The notes below the pieces were generated by a model. It searched no databases. It saw nothing but the letters and a program-made list of their open reading frames with translations, and had not been told where the DNA came from. This document shows, one piece after another, positions 48,808 through 61,132 of a stretch of DNA of 64,000 bases. The stretch's first letter is position 1. The number at the start of each line of letters is the position of its first letter. Made by a program: the position numbers and the translations under genes. The stretch lies in NCBI RefSeq assembly GCF_949987515.2, contig NC_082702.1, positions 54,653,600-54,717,599 on the forward strand, read 5' to 3'. The DNA comes from Delphinus delphis. Taxonomy: Eukaryota; Chordata; Mammalia; Artiodactyla; Delphinidae.

Positions 48808-49650
48808 CTGCGGCATGGCTCAGGGCAGAGGGGAAGAGGGAGGTCAAAACCCCCAAATTAGGGGAAACATTTCCATAATGAACAGCGGTCACTGGTTTAG
48901 TAATTGAAAGGTCACTGAACCTCTCACCAGAGGGCCACACTAGAGGAGTCTCCAAACCACAGGGGCTGGAAAGCAGACACCCTCATGAGGACAATCCCCA
49001 TGGAGGGGGAGGAAGGAGAAGGCTGGGAAGGACCGGAACAAGGAGACACTCCCTATCTGGACCTGGCTGACCTGCTTCCGTTCTTTAAAGGTGAACTAAA
49101 ATCTGGTTCTAGGAAGACACTCTTTTTCAAGAGTGACAACAGATATGGAGGTTTCTACGTTTCCCAGTCCCAGAAAGAGAGAGCTTCAAAACATAAATTT
49201 GCACTGAGGAAAAGAAAAATGCCACGGGGGACCTAGAGGCGGGTGAGTGACGGCGTGGGCGCTGGGGAGGGAAGACCCGCCACCGCCTACCGACCTCTGC
49301 GCCCTTGGCCTGTTTGTTTTAAAGATACGGCTCCCCCGACTCCTCCGCAGCGCTCTGAAGGCACCCCGCGACCGCGTGCACAACGGCTGCGTTCCGCTCT
49401 CACTCCACAGTTCAGCCCTGGAGAGTGTGTCCCCAAGACGGGCTCACCATCTAGTGGCCAACACGTACGCAGCAACAAGCGTAAGGTGAGCACAGAGAAG
49501 AGGAGCACAGACACAACAGGAAAAGAAAACACTTTCTGTAAAAATAATCGGCCGAGGATAAGGAGGAGGCAGCGGTGGGAGAGCTGCAGCGGCCTGGCGC
49601 GGAGTGACGGAGGCTGAGGGGAGAGGCCCCTGGCGAGGGGTATCAGAGCC
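47520..49650. other. GC- and CpG-rich block in intron 1
   Basis: About 2.1 kb of GC-rich, purine-biased (plus strand) sequence with frequent CpG, sharply different from the AT-rich flanks. It contains pure G runs at 47949-47961 (13) and 48769-48807 (39). Long open frames here (for example 47527-48135 on the plus strand) are explained by composition. Parts, such as the 'gtgataaatgctgaa' area near 48140, look like an old interspersed repeat that I cannot name. Confidence 0.6.
48769..48807 (+). repeat. 39-base G homopolymer
   Basis: An uninterrupted run of 39 G on the plus strand, so C in the MBTPS1 transcript and G on its template strand. Exact length in the genome is doubtful because such runs sequence poorly. 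Confidence 0.8.
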
Positions 49651-49699
49651 TGCGTGAGGCGCGAAGGGACACTGATTTGATCAAATAAATATTTTGTGG

Positions 49700-50830
49700 A
49701 TGATGGGAGGCAGATTTCTCACTGACAGGGAAGGAAGTCTCAAATATGAAAGGGGAAAAACTGGAATGAACCATGCAGGATCACAATAAAACTGGAAGTA
49801 GTGGTGTGAACTTAAGGTTTTCAATATACAGACAGATGTAGAAAAATACACTCACACAAACACACATACATGTATTTCCTAGCTCTGTCTGCTGAAAGGA
49901 CACAGGGGCAGTGATATCCCAACAGGAGGGAAGCCAGAACTGGTTTTCTAAATAACTATTCTCCACTAAAAGAAACCAGGCTCCTTGGAGAGAGAGCTAG
50001 TTCCAGGCTGGGCAGGGTGAACAGACATGCGTCTGGAACATCTTCTTGCGCCAGAAAGTAAGGAAAAGCTCAAAGAATGGTGGGGACGTGTCAAAGGGAC
50101 ACAGAGGCCAGCACAGGACAATCTGAGCATCGAAGCAAATAATGAACGTAACAGATCCTGACCCACTGAATACAACAGGAAAGCATGAGTCCACTGTAGC
50201 ATATATACGTAAAATAAACTTAAACTGTGAAGAGGAATAAGTTATTCACATGGGCTCAGAATGGCTCCCAGCAAAATCCTGATTTACGAAAGGAAATAGG
50301 GTAACCCTACAATGGAGACGCTTCATCAGGTTAACCAGCGATGGGACAAATGGACCCAGGTCCGCCGGGCAGACGCACTGGAAGAGCCTGGCGTCACCTG
50401 AGGGGCTCCTGCCAAAGAAGCACAACCTGAATCAGATCCTAAGGAAACATCAGGACCCCAATCGAGGGACATTTTTCAAAACAACTCGCATAGAAATTCC
50501 ATAAGTACTGAGGTAATGAAAGTCAAGGAATGGCTGAGATTGAAGGCGACTCAAGAGACATGACCGCTAACTGCAACTCAAGACTCTGAACTGGATCCCT
50601 TTACTGTAAGTACATTACCGGAATGAACAACTGGCAAAACCTGAATGGGGCCAACCTGTGATCAGCTAGCAGTGGCGTATCAAGACTAACTGCTGGATTT
50701 TGAAGGCTGTGCCGTGACTGCATAAAAAGGTCCTTGCTTGCAGGAAATGCCCACTGAAGTATCTAGGGGTAATGGACATCAGGTCTGCAACTTACTTTCA
50801 AATTGTTCAGAGGGAAAAAAGGGCTTCTAT
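49700..50830 (+). mobile_element. L1ME-type 3' region
   Basis: Diverged forward L1 3' UTR text: 'aactggcaaaacctgaatgg' near 50630, and 'aggaaatgcccactgaagta' followed by 'catcaggtctgcaacttact' near 50741-50795. The left part shares 'agctctgtctgctgaaagg' with intron 11 near 27035. Confidence 0.65.
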
Positions 50831-50957
50831 TGTTCTTGGACCCTTTCTGGCAGGTTGAATGGTTTCCAAAATATGCAAAAAAAAGGTCCTACATTTAGTC
50901 TCAGTTGCTAGCGCTGCCCTCAGGAGGGTGGGAGTATGAATTTGAAAATGTGGTGGA

Positions 50958-51314
50958 GGACTTCCCTGGAAGTGCAGTGGTTAACAATCCGCCTGCCAAT
51001 GCAGGGGACACGGGTTCGAGCCCTGGTCCAGGAAGATCCCACATGCCGCGGAGCAACTAAGCCCGTGCGCCACAACTACTGAGCCTGCACTCTAGAGCCC
51101 GCGAGCCACAACTACTGAGCCCATGTGACACAACTACTGAATCCCGTGCGCCTAGAGCCCATGCTCCGCAACAAGAGAGGCCACCGCAATGAGAGAAGCC
51201 CGCGCACCGCAACGAAGAGTAGCCCCCGCTCGCCGCAACTAGAGAAAACCCGCGGGCAGCAACGAAGACCCAACGCAGCCATAAATAAATAAATAAAATA
51301 ATTTATAAAAATAC
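50958..51314 (+). mobile_element. CHR-type SINE (long form)
   Basis: Long form with an A/T-rich tail, flanked by aatgtggtgga at 50947-50957 and 51315-51325. The head reads 'acttccctggaagtgcagtg', a diverged version. Confidence 0.92.
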
Positions 51315-51780
51315 AATGTGGTGGACGGGTGGGGGCAACTTTAAGCCTCTTCTGTGAGACTCACTCTGCACAGACCCATGTGTGCACAACCAGACCATGG
51401 ACCTTATCAAATAGGTTTACACCCACCACCTGTCACACAGAATGATATCTGAACACACCAAGAGATGGACTGAGCCAGTCAAAGAGAAATTAAAAGTATT
51501 TCTCATTCCAAGGAATTAAGGAACTGAGATAGTAAACAGCTGCTAAGATTAACCCCAGTGCCTCTATAATCTACAGGATGAAAACCAAGTAACATTTTGA
51601 CAAAAATTGAGACAAAAATTGAGTATAAAATAAAATCATGTTTAAGAATCCCACCCAATAAAATGAGTACTCTCATAGGTTGCTAGTGAATGCAAAAAAC
51701 TCTTATGACCTTTTAGAGTAATTTGCCAATATATGGACGTAAAAAACTTTTAGTCTAATAACTTCAGTAATAACAACAAC

Positions 51781-51995
51781 TAACACTTACTGAGCATTTA
51801 TCATGTGGCAGGTGTTATCCTAGTAGCGTGCATGTATTAACTCACTTAATCCCACGACAACCTGTTCCTACCCATCCCCCCATTTTCAGATGAGAAAACT
51901 GAGGCCCACGGTGGCTCAGCACCTTCCCTGGAGTCACCCCGCCAGTAAGTGGGGAAGCTGGGCTGGGAACTTGGGTGGTCTGGCTCCAGAGGCCA
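51781..51995 (-). mobile_element. MIR SINE
   Basis: Well preserved complement of MIR: 'cacttactgagcatttatca', 'gtattaactcacttaatccc', 'ccattttcagatgagaaaac', ending near 'tctggctccagaggcc'. Confidence 0.85.
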
Positions 51996-52185
51996 CACTC
52001 TTACGAGGTAGGTTACCCTGCTTTCCTAAAATCCATATAAGTATAAACCTGAAAGCATACAATAATTTACGTCCAAGGATTTTAACTGGGAAAAATTACA
52101 GACCACCTAAATGCAATAGGGGACTAGCTAAATAATTAGTGCACCCATACTATGGAATGCAGTGCAGCAATTTCAAACTATGGTC

Positions 52186-52632
52186 CTTTGGAAGGCTGAA
52201 TAATGGTCCCCAAAAGATGTCCACATTCTCATCCCCAGAACCTATAAATGTTACTTTATATGGCCAAAGGGACTTTGCAGGTGTAACTAAACTAAGGATG
52301 TCTAGTGTCCTGGACGATCCAGGTGGGTCCAATGTAATTACAAGAGTCTTTATAAGAGGGAGGCAGGGAACTGATGACGGAAACATGAGGCTGAAGTGAT
52401 ACAGGAGGAGGTCAGGAGCTAAAGAATGCAGGTGCCTCTGGATGCTGGAAAAGGGAAGGAAACACATTCTCCCCTGGAACTTCCAGAAAGAATGAAGCTG
52501 ACACCTGGACTTCAGCCCCGTGAGACTGACTTCAGACTACCGACCCCCAGAACTGCCAGAGAATAAATCTGTGTTGTTTTAGGCCACCAAGTTTATAGAA
52601 ATTTGACACAGCAGCCATAGGAAACTAATATA
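52186..52632 (+). mobile_element. MLT1-type LTR (ERVL-MaLR), solo
   Basis: Non-coding LTR of an ancient endogenous retrovirus-like element: 'ggctgaataatggtccccaa' at the left, 'ccaggtgggtccaatgtaat' in the middle, 'gagaataaatctgtgttgtt' with the polyadenylation hexamer, and 'ggaaactaatat' at the right end. No internal viral genes lie beside it. Confidence 0.8.
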
Positions 52633-52706
52633 TTTCCCGAAGAATATGGGGGAAATGTTAATGAAATATTAAGGAAAACAGTTCATGTACAGTGTGATCC
52701 AAATCT

Positions 52707-52713
<7 letters not shown>

Positions 52714-52737
<24 letters not shown>

Positions 52738-52929
52738 GCCGTATGCGGGCCTCTCACTGTTGTGGCCTCTCCCATTGTGGAGCACAGGCTCCGGACGCAC
52801 AGGCTCAACAGCCATGGCTCACGGGCCCAGCCGCTCCGTGGCATGTGGGATCTTCCCGGACCGGGGCACGAACCCGTGTCCCCTGCATCGGCAGGTGGAC
52901 TCTCAACCACTGCGCCACCAGGGAAGCCC
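52714..52929 (-). mobile_element. CHR-type SINE (short form), sense to MBTPS1
   Basis: Complement of a short-form copy with a long T run, flanked by ccaaatcttgatttt at about 52699-52713 and 52930-52944. Confidence 0.94.
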
Positions 52930-52999
52930 CCAAATCTTGATTTTTAAATATGTATCTATGTGCACAAGGAAAAAAGAACACGAAAAACTATCTACCAAA

Positions 53000-55069
53000 A
53001 TGGTACCAATGATTCTATTACTTTCCGATACTATGATTACAGGTAGTTATGTTCTTAATTCTATTCATACCTTTTCACAAAGAGCACATGTTACACTTTT
53101 AAATTAGATAAAACATATTATTTAAATACTTTAATAAATCTTTTAAAATAAATTTTATAGAAAAACAAATTTTCTGGTAAGACAGCGGCACAAAGTCAAA
53201 ATATGTTAAAAATGTAATTTTATTTGTACATATAGCAGCGCTTAAAAGGGATCTATTTCCTAGGAATTGTTTTCAAAAATCTCTGTGTCTACCTTCTAGC
53301 TTAAGGCTATGCTTTTAGCTAGTACATTCTGAACGAGTTTATCATCTGTAATATCACTTACTCATAGGGCCTGGTTAGGGCTGTTACTGGATCCACTAAG
53401 TGTTTACTGGTTTTAATTTCTATAAATTCTTAACGTAGAAGACCTGGTTATCTTTGCATACAAAGGTACACCCTAGAAGATGGTATTTACAAAATTATGG
53501 ATTTTCCATAAATAAGTATAATTATGCCTCCAATAAAGGTACAATCAAAAAACATTTGACATTAAATACTAAATGTAAAATGAACAGCTCAAAAAATACA
53601 ATGCCAGGAATAATATTTAATGAGACGTGTATAAAAGGGAGACAAGGTAGAGGAGATGTATTACTTGGGCAAGTGACAGCTAACATTCCTTACAGCTCTG
53701 AGAATCTTCTACTTTGCATTATAAAAGGGTATCACTAGGATTATGATGCCCCGTAGAGCTCAAGTACATCCAAAAGGATTTCTTTGCAAATAATTAAAGA
53801 ACACAATTCAGATGAGAGGAAATGACTTGTATCACCTGACAGTCGTCTAATTATGAAGATGTGCCTTGCTTTTTAATGACCCTTTACTGAAACAGATCCA
53901 GAGAAAATTGAACTGTTTAGGCTATGGAAGGATACCACTCAGTTCAATTAAAATTTGACTGTAAAAATACCGCTTTTGTAACTAACTGCATACTTGACTG
54001 TATTACCATTGTTTAGCAGGCTAACATTTAAGAGATGCCAGACCATGCCAAAACAAAGGTGTATTCTTAAGCCTGACTGAACCATTCATTCTGGCACATT
54101 CTGTCCATTAGTAGGTTTCGTAGGGGGAAAAAACACAAGCAATTCAGCCCCAAGAGTCAAGAGTGCCCAAGTGAAGGACCATCATGGTCCACACTGCTTT
54201 TATTGCCTATTCTTTCTCAGATGTGGCTCCTGTCTCCTTATTCTCTTGACCCTTCAGCCATCCAGTACTGGCCAGCCCCGTAGAAGGCTAGTACTTTCCT
54301 CATTTTACTTGAAACTCATTTTCTTAAGCAAAAAGACATTCTCAATATTAATAAACCAAGTTAACAGATTTCTCAGCGTGTCAAAACCGATCAGGCCACA
54401 GGGAGGAGGAAATCAGTCTCCCTAACCTGACTCAGGCCAAACACTGAGAAACCAAGGTCCAGCCTCCCGTTCTTAATATTTCAAGTCACCGAGGGCTGGA
54501 GTTGCCAAGTTGTTCCAAAATATAACCAGTACCTTAACTCTCCCCTGGTGTCAGGGGGCAGATGCCAACACACGCCCACCCCAGCTCCACTTAAAGCGCT
54601 ACGCTAGGAGCCATGTGTGGTCTGCCCAGGCCTGCGGCCTCTCACTATCTGTGGCACTTACTGTGGCTGCCACACAAATGAAAGAGGCAGCAGGCGGGGC
54701 AAGAACTATCTACCACCAGACCGACAGAAAATGCGATCAAACAACACGTGGATGGGAAGGGAACGCTAAAACCTCCTGACTCTTCAGAAGAGAGCCTGCT
54801 TGATCCCATAGGACCCTAGGTGCTTCTAAGGCTCTGCAAGCACTGAACCAAAATTTCTTTATTTATAGACGCAACCAACTCTTGATTATAAGCCTTATAA
54901 TCAATTATAACTATAAGCCTTATAATATAAGGGATATAAAGGATACTTGGGGAGCACCATTGAGACAGCTTATGGGCAAGAGTTCCACCCGCCACCCCTG
55001 CTGCCACCTCTAACAAAAAGGGCTCTGGCCATCTGCATCATACGTGGAAACGTAACATTTTATTTGAGA
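53000..55069. other. Unassigned intron 1 sequence
   Basis: AT-rich intronic DNA without a repeat, exon or RNA gene that I can name. Confidence 0.5.
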
Positions 55070-55078
55070 AAAGTGTCC

Positions 55079-55197
55079 AGGGGACTGCCCTGGCCGTCCA
55101 GTCGTTAAGACTCCGCGCTTCCACTGCACGGGGCTCGGGTAAGATCCCTGGTCGGGAACTAAGATCCCACATGCCACACAGCCCCACCCTCACCCCC
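55079..55197 (+). mobile_element. Short tRNA-derived SINE
   Basis: Head 'gggactgccctggccgtcca', then 'gggctcgggtaagatccctg' and 'aagatcccacatgccacaca'. Flanked by aaagtgtcc at 55070-55078 and 55198-55206. Same group as 41958-42080. Confidence 0.85.
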
Positions 55198-55284
55198 AAA
55201 GTGTCCTGCATGAATGGATAAACAAAATGTGTTATATCCATACACTGGGATATTCCTGGGCCATAAGAAGGAATGAAGTATTGG

Positions 55285-55510
55285 GGGAAGGCATAAACTA
55301 GGAGTTTAGGATTATCAGATACACTCTACTATATATAAAATAGATAAACAAGGACCCATTGTATAGCACAGGGAACTATATTCAATATCTTGGAATCACC
55401 TGTAGTGGAAAAGAATCTGAAAAAGAATATATATATGTATAAATGAATCACTCTGCTGTGCACCTGAAACTAATACAACATTGTAAATCAACTCTACTTC
55501 AGTTTAAAAC
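55285..55510 (+). mobile_element. L1 3' end fragment
   Basis: Forward L1 3' UTR text including 'tgtatagcacagggaactat' and 'acctgaaactaatacaacat', the same family as the young L1 tail at 4950-5105 but more diverged. Confidence 0.78.
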
Positions 55511-55574
55511 AAAGGAATGACTTCCTGATACAGGGTACAATGTACATGAACTCTGAAAAGAGTACGCGAAACAA

Positions 55575-55875
55575 AAGAAGCCAGACACGATGGCCACATA
55601 CGATCTCACCTGAATACACGAAATATTCAGAAAAGACAAATCTCAGGAGACAGGAAATAGATTAGTGGTTGCCTGGAGCTGGCGTAAGAAATAGGCAGTG
55701 ACTGCAGATGGGCACCAGCCATCTTTGGGGGATGTCACCTTAAACTGGGTTATGGTGGTTGCAGAACTCTGCAAATTTACTAAAACAACAACTACCAACA
55801 AATACTGAATAAGTACACTTAAAGCAGCTGAATTTTATGGTATGTAACTTTACCTTAACAAAGCTCTCACGTTAA
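55575..55875 (+). mobile_element. Old L1M 3' tail
   Basis: Contains 'gattagtggttgcctggagc' and 'acttaaagcagctgaatttt', the same tail type as 6650-6880. Confidence 0.7.
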
Positions 55876-56559
55876 AAAATACATAAATAAAATGGGTGCT
55901 GCAGATTAAGGGTTGGGAAGAGTCACTGTTCTCCAAACCCCTCATTTTTATACTCAGGCAAACTGAGACCTCGAAGTGAGAGCGCTACTTACCAGCACAA
56001 TAGAGACTAAAGGGCCATAGGAAACGAAATTCTCCAGTTCAACTCAAATCTTAAGCCACTCGCAAAGGACACTTGGAAGTGTCCTTCAGAATCTAAAGTA
56101 ACTGTAAATATTTAACTTAATCTGCATAGGCAAACAGGCCATAAGTCTCAGGGGCTCTAACCCAAACAAGGGGTAAACATCTTAATGAACACATGTAGAC
56201 GGTGTATAACCGTCTCACGCAGCACATTCAGGACAGGGCAAGGCAAGATTTTAAGATTCTACAGGTCTGAAAGGCATTCTTGTTCTGAGAGTCAACCAGA
56301 GCCTCCCGAACCCAACTTGCCGACGAGCTTCTTACCCCGCATTTTTGAAAAATCAGTGGAGCAATGCGTACAGACCGAGACGGGGAAGAGAACCGAGGTC
56401 CCTTAAGATCTGATACCAGCTCCCTCTGGGAACAGACCCGAAAACTGCGGTCTGTTCGGAGGCGGAGGGCCAGGGCCAGGCATATGGTTTGACTCCGTTA
56501 AAGTGTATTTCAGATAAAGAAAACGGTGAAATGGAGCAAGCTACCGAAGAGTGTCAACA

Positions 56560-57420
56560 CGCAGAGAGGGCCAGGCGGGGACACCAGCCGGGAGCCGGGC
56601 CGGTCTGAGGCGAGTGGAGGGGACCGCGAGGCTCCCACGGGCAGGCATGCAGTGCACCGGCGCGTCAAGCCGCCCGTCCTCCCCGCTCCCCGCACCGTCG
56701 CCCCCGCACCGCCCAGTCGGCGCCCAGAGGTTCCCGGGGCGCAACGAGGCCCCGCCGCCGCCCGCCGCCCCCGCCAGCGCAGACCCCCGCCCTCGGGGCC
56801 TCGAGCACGCCGGAGAGCGCGGGCGGCCGCGCGGGTCCGGAGAGGCGGCGGCTCCGGGGAGCGGGCCGCCTGACGTACCTGCGGCGGCCTCAAGCTCGGG
56901 TCCGCCCGGCCCGGGATAACGGCGCCTCCGCGGCGAACACGCCTCGGATCCCCATGCGGGGTGTTTACTCCCAACGCTCGCGATACTGCGCGATCCGGGC
57001 GGAGAAACCGACGGCCTGGAGCGCCGGCCCCGGCGGCCGTGCGTGCCCTGCGTGCGCGCTCTGGACGCCGGGGGCCGCGGGGCCGGGCCGGGAGGACAGA
57101 CGAAGGTCTCGCGAAGTTTGCGGCCCTGGGGCGGGACCGGGTCGGAGTCCGGGTAAAGGACTGTTAGAATGGGCCGGCGAGGGATGCGTAGGGATTTAAG
57201 GCAGGAGCTCATGGAACCTGCACTGGCCCGGGCCGGGCTCGGTCCTGCAGAGGACAGCCATGGCGAAACGGCCCCTGAAAGCTTCTTCTCCAGCGCTCTC
57301 CTCCTGGGGCCTTTTGGTGTCCGGAGCAAGAGCCGGGTTCAGCGCGCGCCCCCTGCAAACCGCTACCCGTTTTACCCGCGCGGCACCTGGGACGCGGGCG
57401 GGTGAAGTGCTTGCTCAGGG
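56560..57420. promoter_or_regulatory. MBTPS1: CpG island and promoter of MBTPS1
   Basis: Very GC-rich, CpG-dense stretch over the 5' end of MBTPS1, with no TATA box at a sensible place. Elements seen include a GC box (ggggcggga near 57127), a tctcgcgaag motif near 57105 that resembles the TCTCGCGAGA promoter element, and a tgacgt half-CRE at the exon 1 donor. A housekeeping-type dispersed promoter is expected. Confidence 0.85.
56879..57250 (-). other. MBTPS1: MBTPS1 exon 1 (non-coding; 5' end uncertain)
   Basis: The donor side is clear: gccgccgcag followed by GTACGT at 56878-56873, a strong splice donor on the minus strand. The transcription start cannot be read from sequence; I place it near 57250 because the human leader is several hundred bases long. 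A 21-codon upstream ORF (ATG 56955 to TGA 56890) lies inside. Confidence 0.6.
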
Positions 57421-58540
57421 CGTGAGGATGCGAGTCCTCCCCTGACTCCCACCCTGACCGGCGAGACCCCTGCCCCAAGTCGGTCCGCTCCACTCCTAAC
57501 CCCTCGCGGCCTCGCCTGGAGCACGGACGCCAAGCGGCTACCCCTTTTGAAGAAACAAGGATTAATGTGTTGAACTCTAGAAGTGCGCCCCCCCCCCCAA
57601 AATGTCCGGGTGATTGAGATCACGGGCTGTTTTGTGTCTAAATGTTGAGCCGGTCCACACTTGACGTTGGACACAACTGGGGGACTGAAAGCCTGTTTTA
57701 CGTAATGCTGATGACAAATGATGTGCTATATAGTGAGACAAAACTGCTTGCATCTTGTTTGAACTTTCCACGGCACCATGAAGATACTGCATGGCCCCAA
57801 TATTAGAAACCACAGCACTGCATCTTCCCTTTAAGAATATTTAACCAAACTCATTTGACATAAGTGGCTAAATACAGAATCCCCGACTGGCTTTGTGATC
57901 TTCGGCAAGTTGTACCTCAGCTCTTCTGTACCTCACCTTCCTCATCCAAAAAAGAGATATGAATACCTACCTAATAGGATGAGGGTTAAATGAAACATAC
58001 ACATACAGAGCTTGACACACATTCAATAAATGCGGTCGTTACACTAGATCAACCCACACCTGATTAAGTTCTCCCCCCACCCCCGCCCCGCCCCAGGTCG
58101 CATCAATGTTAGGAACTTTCAGAGAATTCTTGACCCTCGCACTTGCAGATCCTCAAAATTAAGCACTCCCTGCTGCCACCACATAAGGTACCTGATCTTA
58201 AACTTAACTGTGTTTGTTCTACTCAGGGTTCTTTTAACAGCCCTTTAGGTCACTATGCCATTGAATACAAAGCCCAACTGTTAGGAACAGAGGTAGGCTG
58301 ATGAATTGCAAACATCCTTGTCACGTGATAGTGAAGTCGGAAGCGGGGGAAGAGAGACAGCTGCCAGCTCCTGAAAACCCTAGAAACTGCAGGGGGCCTG
58401 GGGCATGACAGGAGGCGGCCTGGAAATTGACCAAGGAAGGCTGAGAGCCCCAGAATCCTGGTCTACCGGTTTTCCACCACTCCAGGTTCTAACAACTTCC
58501 TAAACTAACCCTTCACGTATATAATAAAGAATTCACAATT
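57421..58540. other. Intergenic gap between MBTPS1 and HSDL1
   Basis: About 1.1 kb separating the MBTPS1 promoter from the probable HSDL1 3' end. It holds a 10-base C run near 57589 and one MIR (57862-58046). Nothing else recognised. Confidence 0.6.
57862..58046 (+). mobile_element. MIR SINE
   Basis: Reads as MIR: 'ggctttgtgatcttcggcaa', 'caccttcctcatccaaaaaa', 'aatacctacctaataggatg', 'acacacattcaataaatg'. Confidence 0.85.
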
Positions 58541-58557
58541 CCATGGGAAGGTAAATC

Positions 58558-58563
58558 TTTATT
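58558..58563 (-). terminator. HSDL1: Candidate distal HSDL1 poly(A) signal
   Basis: The plus strand reads tttatt (AATAAA on the gene strand), just before the MIR-containing intergenic gap. Confidence 0.5.
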
Positions 58564-61126
58564 AACACTGAGTGCTATTTTAAAGAGTAACAGCCTGAGC
58601 CGATACTGAGACAGAGACACACAGAGAGACTAGTTTCCCAGGGCAAACAATGTCAACACTGAGGACACCACTTAACCCTCTGGTTCCCAAATGTGCCAAG
58701 ATTTTAAGTAACTGAGGGTAAAACAAAACAGACTCCTCCAAAGAGCTGTCTCTACTCACTGACTCCCTTTTTCTTCCCACTCTTTCTTGAACCCACTACT
58801 TTTCATCCCCACCACGACTTTCATCCCCACCACTCGATGAAAATGGATCATGACAAAAGCACCAGTGACCTCCACATCGCCAATGTCAGTGAGCAAAATC
58901 AGCCTTCATCTTATTCAACCTATCAGGAGAATGAGAGCAAGAAATCAACTCTGTAGTTTCACAAGATTTATGAGACACGTGGTTACACGCGCAATTTTCT
59001 TACTGAGTTACCAGCTTTTAATGAGTTACTATCACAGGTGTTTAGAGATTAATTTTTTGTAACTTTTAAATTAACTGTTCCTACGGGGAAAAAATGTGCC
59101 TCTCTTTCCAAACAACCAATTTACAAACATATGGAGCAAAACCTCTTCCAAAGGAAGCAGAAGCAACTGCTTTTATTGTTGTTTTCAGGTCACAGACTCT
59201 TTCAAAGGTTCTTACTTCCCACATTCTTAATAAGAAATCCCATCTACAGTGGTCCGATTATGACTCTCAAATGAGCTCTGGGAAAGGTAAAACCTAAGAA
59301 GAGTCTTGGTTTTGATCTTTCATGAACTTTGCACCAATCAGCATATTTACATATGTCCTGCCAAGGAGAGAATTTTAAAACATCACTGACATGGTTTACT
59401 TAGTCTCATCATATAACAATGATCAACACCTAATCTATAAATATAAGACACTGCTGTACCACATAACACCTTAGATATAAATACGGTATTTTTACATCAA
59501 GTTGCTGCTTCTTATTATATGTCAATTAAAGTTCAAGTCACTGTGGCATGAAGTCAAATTTTCGCTAGTCTTAATGACCATAAATGGTCGGGTAGGGAAA
59601 TGCCAAATATGACAAAATAAAGGTTTCCAAGCCAACTTGGAAGCAAAACAGTTCTACGTAGTAGTATCGTAGAAAGGTCAGTTCTACGTAGTATCACTAG
59701 TGTGTAAATTTTCACACCTGAAGTTCCTCCCCTTATGTGATGAAGGCCTGATCTGTAAGTTGAAGAGCTCTGAACTGAACTTCTGATCTTGAGTCCAAGT
59801 CAGATCTGGAAATACTAAGGCAATGTCACTGGCAAAATTGTGGGCATAACATCAAAGCATGCTTTAGGCCTACTCGTAATGGAATATTATCTCAGGAGAA
59901 AGCAATTTCATAAAAGTCCTGATTTCAATTTACCGGTTTCTGCATCAATGTTGCAATATTAAACTGTGAATTTCAAATTTGCACATACGATCATATTCGT
60001 ATAGTGATTTACAACTGTCAAAGCACTACGTATGTGATTCTCAAAAATGTTTGGCTTTACAGGACCTGAACCAAAAAGACTTCACAGTAGGTTTCAGTGC
60101 AAACCCGTATTGTGGTGGGTTGTGCGTAATTATCTTCATACCAATAGAAGTATTCACTGTAACGCATAAATCCATTACACGAACCAAGAATGAGCTTCTA
60201 ACTTATTTCAACAGACACAATATGTCATATCACACACACATAATCTGTCCATATTTTAACTACTATTCTATAAATCTTTGATGTTTACACCAATAATGCC
60301 ACTGGAATGGACTAATATTACATAGCAAAGTGTTTGACAAGGTAAAACAAGCTCTAAAGGGTTAAATTTGTTATAAAATGGGTCATAGGCTGAGAAGTCA
60401 TTACTCATCCACAGTAATTATAAATCAGAGGATGACTGAGGGTCAATTACTACATGTCCAAATCTAGGAATGAATTAACTCCTTAGTAGATTAAAAAAAA
60501 CAGAATGTCGTAAGTAATATTATACTTGGCAAATCTATAGCACAAAATTGGGTAGCCTTGTTTAGTATGAAAAGGAAAAATCTAGAATTTTAATACCCTT
60601 AAGATTCCACATTAAGCCATCTTGACGAGAAATCTTTCTTAAAGTAACTTACCCATACATAAAGTTGCCTAGATGCACACAACATACACACGTGTATGGT
60701 TCTCTAACGAAGCATCAGCTGAAGAGTAGCATTTCATACACAGAGAGCCGAGCAACTAGAGTTACACAATATAATACAGAGTTCCACTAATTATACCAGC
60801 AATCTGACCTAGAAAACAACACTTTTAAATAGTTTTTCCTGATGAACATTTGAAAACCAATACTATAATTCATCTACTGAAATAATTTCCCTTAAGAAAC
60901 AACACGCGAAACTGTAAGAGCTGACAAGTCACATCATATTTCAATATCAGACTGCGAGTAGCTCTTAGAACAACATAAATCACACAGCTTTCGAACAGCT
61001 TAAAAAAAAAAAAAAAAAGCATCAAAATTTAGGTTGCCTCATGGTTCTTGTGTGGTGGTCGTTGTTTACCCTGTGCCTTCCAAGCGGCCCTTGAGGCTTT
61101 TCCACAGCATTCTTAAAAGTGTTATG

Positions 61127-61132
61127 TTTATT
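61127..61132 (-). terminator. HSDL1: Candidate proximal HSDL1 poly(A) signal
   Basis: AATAAA on the minus strand about 135 bases after the stop codon. It would give a short 3' UTR isoform. Confidence 0.4.

Larger units (their letters stand above)
44685..56878 (-). other. MBTPS1: MBTPS1 intron 1
   Basis: 12.2-kb first intron. From left to right it holds AT-rich unassigned sequence, a long CHR SINE (46112-46480), a GC- and CpG-rich block with two G runs (about 47520-49650), an L1ME tail (about 49700-50830), a second long SINE (50958-51314), a MIR (51781-51995), an MLT1-type LTR (52186-52632), a short CHR SINE (52714-52929), unassigned AT-rich sequence (53000-55070), a SINE (55079-55197), and L1 fragments to about 55875. 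Confidence 0.8.

Noticed and set aside
52186..52632. Intact endogenous retrovirus
   Set aside because: Only a diverged solo LTR is present, with no internal coding sequence on either side.
56541..57329. 262-codon minus-strand ORF in the CpG island
   Set aside because: High GC makes stops rare. Its content is Arg/Gly/Pro-rich without a domain, and it covers the non-coding MBTPS1 exon 1 and promoter.
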